Shown here: piece by piece, positions 11,050-19,845 of the stretch
Layout: every line of letters begins with the position of its first letter
Numbering within the stretch: the first letter of the stretch is position 1
From: CAVUAT01 sp963848045
GTDB taxonomy: Bacteria > Actinomycetota > Thermoleophilia > Solirubrobacterales > 70-9
Direction of reading: 5' to 3'
Assembly (NCBI GenBank): GCA_963848045.1
Contig: CAWKCC010000004.1
Location: 806,001 to 870,000, forward strand
DNA length: 64,000 bases
Position numbers and translations under genes: made by a program
The notes under the pieces: generated by a model
Told to the model about the DNA's origin: nothing
Seen by the model: only the letters and a program-made list of their open reading frames with translations
The model's database searches: none

Positions 11050-11694
11050 CTAGATGATCTGCTTGATGAGCCAATTGAAGATCGCGTCCAGGCCGCCGAG
11101 GTAGGTGGCCATGACGACGACGAAGATCAGCGTCACGGCAGACGCCTGCACGAGCGTGTCGCGGTCGGGCCACTGGACCTTCTTCAGCTCCGCCCAGCAG
11201 GAGGCGAGGAACGCGATGATCGGGTTGCGGCGCTTGCCCGCCGCCTTCTCGTCCTGGGCCCTCTGCGCAGCGCGGTCGCGCTCGCGGCGGGCCTGCTCCT
11301 TCTCCTTGCGCCTGCGCTCGCGCCGCGACGGGCCCTTCTCCGCCGGGGGCGCCTCGAGGTCGGCGGGCCGCCCGACGTCCGCGCGGGAAGGTGCCGGGGC
11401 CTCGGGTGGCGGGGCGACCACGGGTTCGGGCGTGACGCCCGGAACGGCCGCCCTGGCCTGCGCACTCCCGGCCTCGCCGGAGTCGCCGACGTGCTCGCCG
11501 TACTCATCGGGGCGGGCGCCCGTCTCCATCACGGCCTCGATCTCGGCGACGTCTCCGGACACCGGCACCTGGGTGTCGTGCTGGGCGCGACCCTCGTCGC
11601 GGGCCTCGGAGTCGCCGCCGCGAGCCCGGCGCTCCTTCTCCGCCTGCTCCCGCCGCCGCTTCTCGGCCTTCCTCTGTGCCCTGGTCTTCGCCAT
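11050..11694 (-). CDS. secE: Preprotein translocase subunit SecE, long N-terminal extension
   Basis: SecE is the essential clamp subunit of SecYEG. Only the last 70 or so residues look like the family: FLASCWAELKKVQWPDRDTL followed by a single membrane helix (TLIFVVVMATYLGGLDAIFNWLIKQII). The N-terminal 140 residues are highly charged and low complexity (Lys/Arg-rich, then Pro/Ala/Glu, then RRERRRKEKEQARRERDRAAQ). The total is 214 aa against 60-130 for most bacteria. The context (rpmG upstream, nusG downstream) confirms the call. The extension is presumably cytoplasmic; its role is unknown. Confidence 0.93.
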   Translation of the reverse strand: MAKTRAQRKAEKRRREQAEKERRARGGDSEARDEGRAQHDTQVPVSGDVAEIEAVMETGARPDEYGEHVGDSGEAGSAQARAAVPGVTPEPVVAPPPEAPAPSRADVGRPADLEAPPAEKGPSRRERRRKEKEQARRERDRAAQRAQDEKAAGKRRNPIIAFLASCWAELKKVQWPDRDTLVQASAVTLIFVVVMATYLGGLDAIFNWLIKQII

Positions 11695-11712
11695 CAGCTC
11701 GGGGCCTACCCC

Positions 11713-11874
11713 CTAGCGGGTTTCCTTGTGGGCGGTGTGACGCCCGCACCAGCGGCAGTACTTGCGCATCTCGATACGGTCGGGCGAGTTCCGCCGCGAC
11801 TTGTTCGTCTCATAGTTGCGGCGCTTGCACTCCTCACACGCGAGGGTGACGCCGATTCGCACATCTGAGGCCAT
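11713..11874 (-). CDS. rpmG: 50S ribosomal protein L33
   Basis: Small zinc-binding ribosomal protein of 53 aa. It reads MASDVRIGVTLACEEC, then RRNYETNKSRRN, then MRKYCRWCGRHTAHKETR. The four cysteines (CxxC at 13/16 and CxxC at 40/43) make it the zinc-containing (C+) form. The start ATG at 11874 has a GAGGAG-like site just upstream, and the stop lies 18 bp before secE. The tRNA-Trp often found next to secE is absent. Confidence 0.95.
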   Translation of the reverse strand: MASDVRIGVTLACEECKRRNYETNKSRRNSPDRIEMRKYCRWCGRHTAHKETR

Positions 11875-11923
11875 GTCTCCTCTGCTTCTTCGAGTCGCCT
11901 TGGAGCGGCGACAGCGCCCGACG

Positions 11924-11947
11924 AAAAAAAACCCGCGGCCCGGCGGG
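11924..11947 (-). terminator. Intrinsic terminator upstream of rpmG
   Basis: On the minus strand a CCCGC-CGGGCC-GCGGG hairpin is followed by eight Ts. It lies about 180 bp downstream of the acyl-CoA dehydrogenase stop and 50 bp before rpmG. It most likely ends the acyl-CoA dehydrogenase transcript. A -10-like TATTCT lies just upstream of it, so it might instead be an attenuator in an rpmG leader. Confidence 0.75.
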
Positions 11948-12130
11948 CGCGAGATGGCTCAAGAATAGCGCCGAAACGAGGCCGGGCCCAGATCGCTGCC
12001 GAGGCCGCGCCGTGCGGCGCCGATGTCGGGGACTCGATCGGCTCGAGACCGGAGAACCTCGCAGGGCGTTGATCACGGGAATCAGCGAGCGAGCCGGCCG
12101 CAACCGCGGCCGGGCAGCGCAACCTGGCGG

Positions 12131-13273
12131 CTACAGCCCGAGCGTCTTGGCGATGATGCCGCGCTGGATCTCGGAGGTGCCGCCGTAGATGGTGGAGACG
12201 AGGGTGGCGCGGACCAGGCGCTCCATGTCGTACTCCGCGGAGTAGCCGTATCCGCCCATCATCTGCATGCCGCCGAGGGCCACTCGCTGCGCGGTCTCGC
12301 TCACGAAGAGCTTCACCATCGAGGCCTCCTTGGGCAGCATCCGGCCGGGGTCCTCGTCGGTGAGGCTGGCGACCCAGTGGGTCATCAGCCGCGCCGCCTC
12401 GAGCTCGGTGGCGAGATCGGCGAAGCGATGCTGGAGGGCCTGGAAGGAGCCGATCGGCCGGCCGAACTGCTTGCGCTCCTTGGCGTAGGCGAGGGCGTCG
12501 TCGAAGGCGCGCTGCCCGAGCCCCAGCATCGTTGCGGCGAGGATCAGCCGCTCGACGTTGAGGCCCGCCATCAGCTGCACCCAGCCGTGGTCCACCTCGC
12601 CGAGCACCTGCTCGGCGGGGACCTCGCAATCGCTGAAGTAGAGCGTGTTGGTCTCGCGCCCGCCCATCGTCTCGATCGGCTTCATCTCCATGCCCTCGGT
12701 GCCGCGCGGGACGAAGATCATCGAGAGGCCATCGTGCTTGGACTCGCCCTTGCCGGTGCGGCAGACGACCAGCACGTGGTCGGCGATGTGCGCGTTGGAG
12801 ATGAACACCTTCTGTCCGTTGATCACGAAGCCGCCGTTGGAGCGCGTGGCCTCGGTCGTGAGGCTGCCGACGTCGGAGCCGGCCTCGGGCTCGGTCATTG
12901 CGATCGCCTCGACGGAACCCGAGGAGATGCCGCCGAGGATCTTCTTCTTCTGCTCCTCGGCGCCGAAGCGCTGCGTCGCTCCCGCGACGATCAGGGTCGT
13001 GGCGTAGCCGCCGATCGGCGCCATGCCACGGGAGGTTTCCTCCATGAACAGGCAGGCGTCGAGGTAGGAGCCGCCCGATCCGCCGTACTGCTCGGGGATG
13101 GTGATGCCCAGCCAGCCGAGCTCGGCCATCTTCTCGTAGAGGCCCTGGTTGTGCTGCAGCTCGTAGCCGTCGGTCAGCGCCTCGCGCTGCTCGGAGGTGC
13201 CGGCCTCGCGCTTGCAGAAGTCGCGGATCGCAGCGACGAAGTCGTTCTGCTCGTCGGTGAGGTTGAAGTCCAC
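12131..13273 (-). CDS. Acyl-CoA dehydrogenase family protein
   Basis: FAD-dependent flavoenzyme that introduces an alpha-beta double bond into an acyl-CoA thioester; 380 aa, normal length. The N-terminal helical domain begins MDFNLTDEQNDFVAAIRDF. The FAD/substrate signature AMTEPEAGSDVGSLTTEA and the following beta domain with GFVINGQKVFISNAHIADH are clear. The C-terminus has YGGTSEIQRGIIAKTLGL. The glutamate that acts as catalytic base in medium-chain enzymes (YEGT) is Gly here, so the base must be elsewhere or the substrate class differs. The start is GTG at 13273. It stands alone, not in a visible fatty-acid operon. Confidence 0.9.
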   Translation of the reverse strand: MDFNLTDEQNDFVAAIRDFCKREAGTSEQREALTDGYELQHNQGLYEKMAELGWLGITIPEQYGGSGGSYLDACLFMEETSRGMAPIGGYATTLIVAGATQRFGAEEQKKKILGGISSGSVEAIAMTEPEAGSDVGSLTTEATRSNGGFVINGQKVFISNAHIADHVLVVCRTGKGESKHDGLSMIFVPRGTEGMEMKPIETMGGRETNTLYFSDCEVPAEQVLGEVDHGWVQLMAGLNVERLILAATMLGLGQRAFDDALAYAKERKQFGRPIGSFQALQHRFADLATELEAARLMTHWVASLTDEDPGRMLPKEASMVKLFVSETAQRVALGGMQMMGGYGYSAEYDMERLVRATLVSTIYGGTSEIQRGIIAKTLGL

Positions 13274-13348
13274 TGCGGGCGCAGACTAACGGAGCTGGCT
13301 GCCCAGCCAGTCAGCCGCGCCGCCCCCGAGGGGCGCGCCACGCGATCG

Positions 13349-14974
13349 CTAGGCGATCTGCACTGGGTCGGGGTTGCCCGGGTCGACGCGGAACTTTGCG
13401 ATCGTCGTGGCCTTGCCCGCGTTGGCCTGCAGGGCGTCGACCGACTTCATCTCGCAGGTGAGCTGGTTGGCCCGCGCCTCGAGCACCCCGTAGCCGCGCT
13501 TGCGGAAGTCGTACCACTTGATGTGCTGGTTCTGGCTCGCCAGGAAGAGCAGCGTCTGGTCGCTGAGCCCCGTCGCTTCGGGGATCCCGAGCGAGGTGGC
13601 GGAGCCGCCGACGAACTCCGGGAAGCCCTTGCGGGTGCCCGGCGTGGTCTTGTCGCCGCTGGTATAGACCGTGCCGGCGAAGAATGTGTGGATGTCGCCG
13701 GTGATCGCGACCACGTTCTGGATCCCGTTGTCGATGACGTAGTCGACGATCTGCTTGCGCTCGTACGCGTAGCCGTCCCAGGAGTCGACCTGGGCGGCCG
13801 CGGCGCCGATCCGGAGGCCCATCAGCTGCAGCTGCGACCCCCAGACCTTCCAGGTCGCCGGCGAGGCCTTGAGGCTGCGCAGCAGCCAGTTCTTCTGCCT
13901 GTCGCCGAGCATCGTGCGCGGGTCGTTGGTGTCCGCGCAGGGGCCGAGGACCACGTCGTTGCAGGGCTGCTGGTCGCGGTACTGGCGCTGGTCGGTGAGC
14001 ATCAGGTCGACCATGCTGCCGAGCCGGTAGTCCTCGAAGATCCGCTGCCGGTCGCCCTTGAAGCGGCCGCGGGGCATGTAGTTGAAGAAGGCCCGGTAGC
14101 CGTTCACGGTCCGCTGCGCGAAGGAGACGCGGCGCGGCAGGTCCTTGAGGTTGGTCTTGGTCGGGTCGGCCTGCGCCGAGCTGGGGTTGCCGTCGGCGCG
14201 GTTGTCCTCGACCTCGTGGTCGTCCCAGACGCAGATGAACGGGTGAGCGGCGTGCATCGCCTTGAGGTTCTTGTCCTTCTTGTAGAGGCGGTACTTCTCG
14301 CGGTACTCGTCGAGGAACTGCACGTCGCCGTCGTTGTTGCGCCCGCTGCGGTCGCGGCGCACGCCCGCGTTGTCGGAGTACTCGTAGATGTAGTCGCCGA
14401 GGCAGACGACGAGGTCGATGTCCTTCTCCTTGGAGATCGCGCGCTGGGCGTTGAAGAACCCAGACTCGTAGTTCTGGCAGGAGTAGAAGGCGATGCGGAT
14501 CTTCTGCTTCGAGCCGAGCGGCGGCGCGGTGCGGAAGCGGCCGACGGGGGACTTGCCGTCCTTGGTCAGGAAGCGGTAGTAGTACTGCTCGTGCGCCTTC
14601 AGGCCCTTGACGAAGGTGCGGGCCGTGAAGCCGCGGTCCGCGCGGGCCGTGACCAGCTTCTCCTCGACCACGTTGCGGAACTTGCGGTCCTTGGCGACGA
14701 CGACCTTCAGCTTCGAGGTCTTCTTGATGCCGTCGAGCTGGGTCCAGAGCATGATCCCGCGCGGGCGGGGGAAGCCCGAGGCGACGCCGAGCTTGAAGGC
14801 GCCGTCCTTGGCGAAGGGGATGCGCTTGGCACGAGCCATGGCCGCGTAGTTGAGCGGCGCCGCGACGGCCGCGCCGGTCGCGAAAGCGCCCATCAGGAAG
14901 CTGCGACGGCCGAGCCGCTTGGACTCGTCCAACGCCTCCAGGTCAACAGCGTTCTCGAACGAATCGTGGCTCAT
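13349..14974 (-). CDS. phoD: PhoD-like alkaline phosphatase/phosphodiesterase, Tat-exported
   Basis: Secreted metallophosphatase that releases phosphate from phosphomonoesters or diesters (for example teichoic acids). The ATG at 14974 has an AGGAGG site and gives MSHDSFENAVDL; 541 aa. A twin-arginine signal (GRRSFLMGAFATGAAVAAPL) lies near residues 23-45. A PhoD N-terminal domain is followed by the metal-binding core: CLGDYIYEY, WDDHEVEDN, VVAITGDIHTFFAG. Folding in the cytoplasm before Tat export fits the Ca/Fe cofactor known for this family. The exact substrate cannot be read from sequence. Confidence 0.92.
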   Translation of the reverse strand: MSHDSFENAVDLEALDESKRLGRRSFLMGAFATGAAVAAPLNYAAMARAKRIPFAKDGAFKLGVASGFPRPRGIMLWTQLDGIKKTSKLKVVVAKDRKFRNVVEEKLVTARADRGFTARTFVKGLKAHEQYYYRFLTKDGKSPVGRFRTAPPLGSKQKIRIAFYSCQNYESGFFNAQRAISKEKDIDLVVCLGDYIYEYSDNAGVRRDRSGRNNDGDVQFLDEYREKYRLYKKDKNLKAMHAAHPFICVWDDHEVEDNRADGNPSSAQADPTKTNLKDLPRRVSFAQRTVNGYRAFFNYMPRGRFKGDRQRIFEDYRLGSMVDLMLTDQRQYRDQQPCNDVVLGPCADTNDPRTMLGDRQKNWLLRSLKASPATWKVWGSQLQLMGLRIGAAAAQVDSWDGYAYERKQIVDYVIDNGIQNVVAITGDIHTFFAGTVYTSGDKTTPGTRKGFPEFVGGSATSLGIPEATGLSDQTLLFLASQNQHIKWYDFRKRGYGVLEARANQLTCEMKSVDALQANAGKATTIAKFRVDPGNPDPVQIA

Positions 14975-15128
14975 CTCTCTCCTCCTAAGGAACACGGACC
15001 CGCCTGTGTCGGACTCTTGTATCACTCCGCTCAACACGGCGCATCCGAGAAGGGATCACCGTCACGAGGGGGATGTTCGTGGCGAAGCCCCGCCGGAGCC
15101 GGAGATGGCGGCCCCGCCGCAACCCGCC

Positions 15129-15779
15129 CTAGTGGAACGGAAGGGTGGCGACGCGGGTGACGCCGCCGAGGAAGACGATCGTCCCGAACCCGAGCGCCAG
15201 GATCGCCACACGCTCGGACTTGAACTTCGAGCCGAGCCCGGCGAAGAACAGCACGGCGGCGAAGAAGATGGTGGCCAGCACGTAGTTGTCGGACGTCTGG
15301 TTGGCGTCCTTGCCCTCCTCGAACTTGGCGGTGGCCTGGGTCTCGAGCTTCTCCGCCGTGACCAGATCCTCCGGCGCGTATTCGGGAAGCGTGAACGGGT
15401 TCTTGGCCGCATTCGGGTTCTTCAGCGGGCGCTGCTTCACCCAGGCATTGAAGGCCGGCAGGAACTCCTCCCTGAAGAAGCGCTCCTCGATCACCGTCTG
15501 CAGCGGCTGGTTGCCATCGAAGAAGGCGACCGCGTACTGGGTGAACAGGTTGGCGTCGATCGAGATCTTGCTGAAGCCCTGGTTCACCGACTTGGCCGAC
15601 TCGGTGCGGTTGGCGCCGGCCTCGGTGAAGGCGGTGGCCTGGACGCCGCCCCAGCGTGTCGCCTCGTAGGCGCTGTAGGCGGTGGCGACGGTGGCGGCGG
15701 CCATCAGGAGCGCGGACCAGAGCTCGATCCGCTCCCAGATCCCCCTGCTCGAATGTTCGGTTTGCCCCGCGGTCGCCAT
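15129..15779 (-). CDS. Uncharacterised membrane protein with N- and C-terminal helices
   Basis: I do not recognise a named family. From the ATG at 15779 (a GTG at 15842 is possible and would add 21 residues) it has about 216 aa. It has one hydrophobic helix early (LWSALLMAAATVATAYSAYEA), a polar soluble middle with charged and aromatic residues (residues about 45-150), and two adjacent hydrophobic helices at the end (LATIFFAAVLFFAGLGSKF and VAILALGFGTIVFLGGV). The topology suggests a small inner membrane protein with a loop domain of about 110 residues. It stands between phoD and a tRNA-Thr, all on the minus strand. Function unknown. Confidence 0.75.
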   Translation of the reverse strand: MATAGQTEHSSRGIWERIELWSALLMAAATVATAYSAYEATRWGGVQATAFTEAGANRTESAKSVNQGFSKISIDANLFTQYAVAFFDGNQPLQTVIEERFFREEFLPAFNAWVKQRPLKNPNAAKNPFTLPEYAPEDLVTAEKLETQATAKFEEGKDANQTSDNYVLATIFFAAVLFFAGLGSKFKSERVAILALGFGTIVFLGGVTRVATLPFH

Positions 15780-15859
15780 CGATTCGGCCGGGAAGTTTAT
15801 GAGATCGCGCCTGGCCGGCTCTTGCCTCGTTTCCGAGGCCACGACCCCCTGGATCGCAA

Positions 15860-15931
<72 letters not shown>

Positions 15932-16049
15932 GCGGGGCGTCACTGTAGCGAGCCCCTGGCGGGCTCACTGGAGTGTCTTGGCGAGTAGCGTCGCGCAATC
16001 GGCACACGATGCGCGTTTCGTGGTGCGACCGCGCAAGTAGCTTCGCGAC

Positions 16050-16805
16050 GTGAAGCTACGCCAGGAGAATCCGCGGCGCCGAGGGGACCTTGGCGAAGCC
16101 TCCGCGATCCAATGGCTCACCGAGATCGGCGGCGGGGTCTTCTCCCCCTTGTTCCACAGTCCCGACTACGACCTGATCGCCGATCTCGGCGGCCGTCTGT
16201 TGCGGATCCAGGTGAAGACCTCAACATGCGAGAAGCGTCCCGATCACTACGTGGTCCAGATTGCGACCAGCGGCGGTAACCAGAGCTGGAATGGGACGGT
16301 CAAGCGCTTCAGCGTAGGCCGCTGCGACTACCTGTTCGTGCTGGTTGCCGACGGCAGGCGGTGGTTCATCCCAGCTGAAGAGATCCACGCGACAACATCA
16401 CTGACTCTCGGCGGGGCCAAGTACGGCGAGTTCGAGGTTGCGTCCGGCGTCGGTCGGCGCAGCCCTTCTAGAATTGCGCCGTCGAAGCGGGGGGGCGCCG
16501 GAGTGGGAGAGCCGGGCCGGCCTGTAAAGTCGGTGCCTAAGGCTGAGTGGGTTCGAATCCCACCCCCCCCATCCCCCTCGGCCGACAAGCAAGCCGACCC
16601 GGGGATCGGCTCGGGGCGAACACGGGCATCTGCGAACCGCCAGATCACGATTCCGAAACGGGCCTTCGAAGCGGCGAGCCTGTCAGTGGGTGATCGACTC
16701 CGAGTCGACGCACTCGGTTCCGGAAGACCCAGTGTCGTTCGCGTTGATGAGCTTGCCGCGCTGCACGCGAGCCGACTCCACGGCAACGAACCCCGGCGGG
16801 ACTGA
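16050..16805 (+). CDS. PD-(D/E)XK nuclease-like protein whose frame reads through tRNA-Tyr into an AbrB-like domain
   Basis: One open frame of 251 codons from GTG 16050; the in-frame TAG at 16038 excludes an earlier start. Residues 8-140 resemble the PD-(D/E)XK endonuclease family first seen with group I introns (I-Ssp6803I type): GDLGEASAIQWL, then SPDYDLIADLGG, then LRIQVKTST (the D and QxK catalytic positions), then WFIPAEEIHA and LGGAKYGEFEV. Residues about 147-174 are the sense translation of the tRNA-Tyr gene (GEPGRPVKSVPKAEWVRIPP). Residues 195-238 look like a SpoVT/AbrB swapped-hairpin DNA-binding domain (NRQITIPKRAF, LSVGDRLRV). Whether the full chimera is made, or only the nuclease before a processed tRNA, is unknown. 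No clear ribosome site is seen. Confidence 0.65.
   Translation: MKLRQENPRRRGDLGEASAIQWLTEIGGGVFSPLFHSPDYDLIADLGGRLLRIQVKTSTCEKRPDHYVVQIATSGGNQSWNGTVKRFSVGRCDYLFVLVADGRRWFIPAEEIHATTSLTLGGAKYGEFEVASGVGRRSPSRIAPSKRGGAGVGEPGRPVKSVPKAEWVRIPPPPSPSADKQADPGIGSGRTRASANRQITIPKRAFEAASLSVGDRLRVDALGSGRPSVVRVDELAALHASRLHGNEPRRD
16469..16474 (+). promoter_or_regulatory. Possible -10 element for tRNA-Tyr
   Basis: TAGAAT lies 15 bases before the tRNA-Tyr 5' end, the right distance for a short-leader tRNA transcript. No good -35 hexamer is visible 16-18 bases upstream. If real, the tRNA is transcribed from within the nuclease coding region. Confidence 0.4.
16489..16571 (+). tRNA. tRNA-Tyr (anticodon GTA), inside an open reading frame
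   Basis: A class II tRNA. The acceptor GGGGGGG pairs with CCCCCCC, followed by discriminator A. The D arm is closed by CCGG/CCGG. The anticodon stem CCGGC/GTCGG holds loop CTGTAAA with anticodon GTA. A long variable arm (TGCCTAAGGCT region), typical of bacterial tRNA-Tyr, precedes the T arm GTGGGTTCGAATCCCAC. CCA is not encoded. It lies wholly inside the in-frame nuclease/AbrB ORF on the same strand. Confidence 0.93.
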
Positions 16806-16818
16806 TCGGACGAGCCCC

Positions 16819-17916
<1,098 letters not shown>

Positions 17917-18096
17917 TCGCCTCTCCCCTCTCCTTGCTTCTCACCCGGCGGCGTCAGCTGCCGGGAACGAACGCGCCGGAGTATACGCTCGGCAGTGCCC
18001 TCCGGGACGCGATTTCTCGCATGTGAGCAGAGTCAAACACAGACTCTCTCCGGCACGCGAAGCCGACAGCCGCCCCCGGGTACTCTCTGTCCGGTC

Positions 18097-19086
18097 ATGG
18101 CCGATCCAGCCTCCTCGACGCTGCAGGCGCTCTCCCGCGACGCCCAGGCCGAGAGGCCGGCCACCCGCGTCAGCCTCTCCCGGGTCGGCGTCACGGGCGT
18201 CGAGAAGGTGATCCACATCGGCGACGGCCTCTACCACGCGATGCTCGAATGCTTCGTCGATCTCGACTCCGATCAGGCCGGGGTGCACATGTCGCGCTTC
18301 GAGGAGGTCGTCAACGAAGCGATCGACCAGGTCGTGCTCGGCGAAGCCCCCCTGCGGGCCGAGGAGCTCGCCGCGCATATATCCGAGCGCGTTCGCGAGC
18401 GCCAGGGCGGCATCCGGGCCGAGGTCTCGATATCGGCGCGCTACCCAGAGACCGTTCCCGCGCCCGTCTCGGCGATCCCCACCCAGGAGATCTACACCCT
18501 GTTCGGCACGGCGGTGGCCTCCGAACAGGGCACGCGCACCCTGCGCGGAGTCGAGGCCCAGGGCATGACGGCATGTCCCTGCGCCCAGGGCTTGGTGGAG
18601 GACGGCGCCCGCGAGCGGCTGGCAGCGGACGGGTTCAGCCCCGAGGATGTCGAGCGGGTGCTGGCAGCGGTTCCCGTGGCCACCCACAACCAGCGCGGAA
18701 TCGGCTCTCTGTACATAGGCTGCCCCGAGGGCTCAAGCGACGACATCGACGCGCGGCATCTGCTCAGGATCGTCGAGGGATCGATGTCGAGCGAGATCTA
18801 CGAGCTGATGAAGCGCGACGACGAGCGCGCCGTGGTCGAGAAGGCCCACGCCAACCCCCGCTTCGTCGAGGACTGCGTGCGCGAGATGCTGCGGCAGGTC
18901 AGCGAGGAGTTCGGCGAGCTCGCGCCGAGCGCCTTCGTGATGGCCCGCCAGGAGAACCTGGAGACGATCCACCGCCACAATGTCGTGGCCGAGCGCTACG
19001 GCCTGATCTCGGAGATCAGAACCGAGCTCGAGACCGGCGAGCGCTCAGCGAATCACACCACGATGCGGGAGTGGCTCGACTCCTGA
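18097..19086 (+). CDS. GTP cyclohydrolase, MptA/FolE2 type
   Basis: Zn-dependent enzyme (COG1469 family) converting GTP to a dihydroneopterin triphosphate-type product for folate or related pterins, in place of FolE. The ATG at 18097 gives MADPASSTLQAL; 329 aa. The metal/catalytic cysteine segment reads MTACPCAQ, closer to the archaeal MptA pattern than to the classic FolE2 pattern. Other family motifs include GVTGVEKVIHIG, HMSRFEEVVNEAI and VATHNQRGIGSLYIG. No folB/folP/folK neighbour is visible. Which of the MptA (cyclic phosphate) and FolE2 products it makes is not decidable here. Confidence 0.88.
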   Translation: MADPASSTLQALSRDAQAERPATRVSLSRVGVTGVEKVIHIGDGLYHAMLECFVDLDSDQAGVHMSRFEEVVNEAIDQVVLGEAPLRAEELAAHISERVRERQGGIRAEVSISARYPETVPAPVSAIPTQEIYTLFGTAVASEQGTRTLRGVEAQGMTACPCAQGLVEDGARERLAADGFSPEDVERVLAAVPVATHNQRGIGSLYIGCPEGSSDDIDARHLLRIVEGSMSSEIYELMKRDDERAVVEKAHANPRFVEDCVREMLRQVSEEFGELAPSAFVMARQENLETIHRHNVVAERYGLISEIRTELETGERSANHTTMREWLDS

Positions 19087-19157
19087 CATCGGGCGGCACC
19101 TCGTCCGCCATCAAGCCGGCATCTCCTACGGCCTCGCCCTGCGGGGATGCCGGGTGA

Positions 19158-19733
19158 TCAATCAGTGGCGGTGGGCTCCTTGGGAGGTTTGGGCTTCTTT
19201 CCCGCCTCGGCGATCATGCGGCGGAAGCCGAAGAAGTAGTCGACGCCGCTGATCACGGTCACGGCAAGCGCGACGTAGACGAGGATGTCGACCCCGAGTG
19301 GCGCGGGGTCGGTGGCGATCAGGGCGATCACCGCGACCACCTGGAGCAGAGTCTTCAGCTTGCCGAGCCAGCTCGCCTGGATCACGACGCCCTGCTCGGC
19401 CGCGATGCTCCGCAGCCCGGTGACCGCGAACTCACGCGCGATGATCACCATCGCGATCCAGGCCTGAAGCCGCCCCAGCGAGACCAGGCTGACGAGCGCG
19501 GCTGTGACCAGCAGCTTGTCGGCGAGCGGATCCATCAGCTTTCCGAATGTGGTGACGTCACCACGCGAGCGCGCGATGTAGCCGTCGAGCCCGTCGGTGA
19601 GCGCTGCCAGCGCGAAGACCCCCGCCGCGATCAGATCGCCGTTCGGCGTCTCGTCCAGCAGGGCGACGACGACGACGGGCACCAGGAAGATGCGCAGCAG
19701 CGTCAGCGCATTCGGGAGGTTGAGTGGGAGCAC
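19158..19733 (-). CDS. pgsA: CDP-diacylglycerol--glycerol-3-phosphate 3-phosphatidyltransferase
   Basis: Integral membrane enzyme making phosphatidylglycerol phosphate. It is 191 aa with several hydrophobic helices. The CDP-alcohol phosphotransferase signature is seen as DGLDGYIARSRGDVTTFGKL followed by MDPLADK, giving the D-G-x2-A-R-x8-G-x3-D-x3-D pattern. It starts at GTG 19733. Related CDP-alcohol phosphotransferases make other phospholipids, but sequence and length fit PgsA best. The short C-terminal tail is Lys/Pro-rich. Confidence 0.88.
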   Translation of the reverse strand: MLPLNLPNALTLLRIFLVPVVVVALLDETPNGDLIAAGVFALAALTDGLDGYIARSRGDVTTFGKLMDPLADKLLVTAALVSLVSLGRLQAWIAMVIIAREFAVTGLRSIAAEQGVVIQASWLGKLKTLLQVVAVIALIATDPAPLGVDILVYVALAVTVISGVDYFFGFRRMIAEAGKKPKPPKEPTATD

Positions 19734-19845
19734 GCCGACCAGTATCGCCTCCCAGCTCGCCGGTTTGTCGCCCGTCTCTCGGTGGTGACCCCGCAGAGAA
19801 TCTCAGCGCGCACTGCTGATGACGTAGGTGCCTTCGTTGACGAGG

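Noticed and set aside
11875..12130. tRNA-Trp next to rpmG/secE
   Set aside because: This is a common position for it, but no cloverleaf could be drawn on either strand; only the terminator hairpin is convincing.
12023..15160. A 1045-codon open frame on the plus strand
   Set aside because: It is antisense to the acyl-CoA dehydrogenase and PhoD genes, which have clear family motifs. Long antisense frames are expected at this GC content, and its translation is low-complexity Val/Leu/Arg/Asp-rich.
16489..16571. tRNA-Leu or tRNA-Ser because of the long variable arm
   Set aside because: The seven-base loop CTGTAAA gives anticodon GTA, which is tyrosine; bacterial tRNA-Tyr is also class II.
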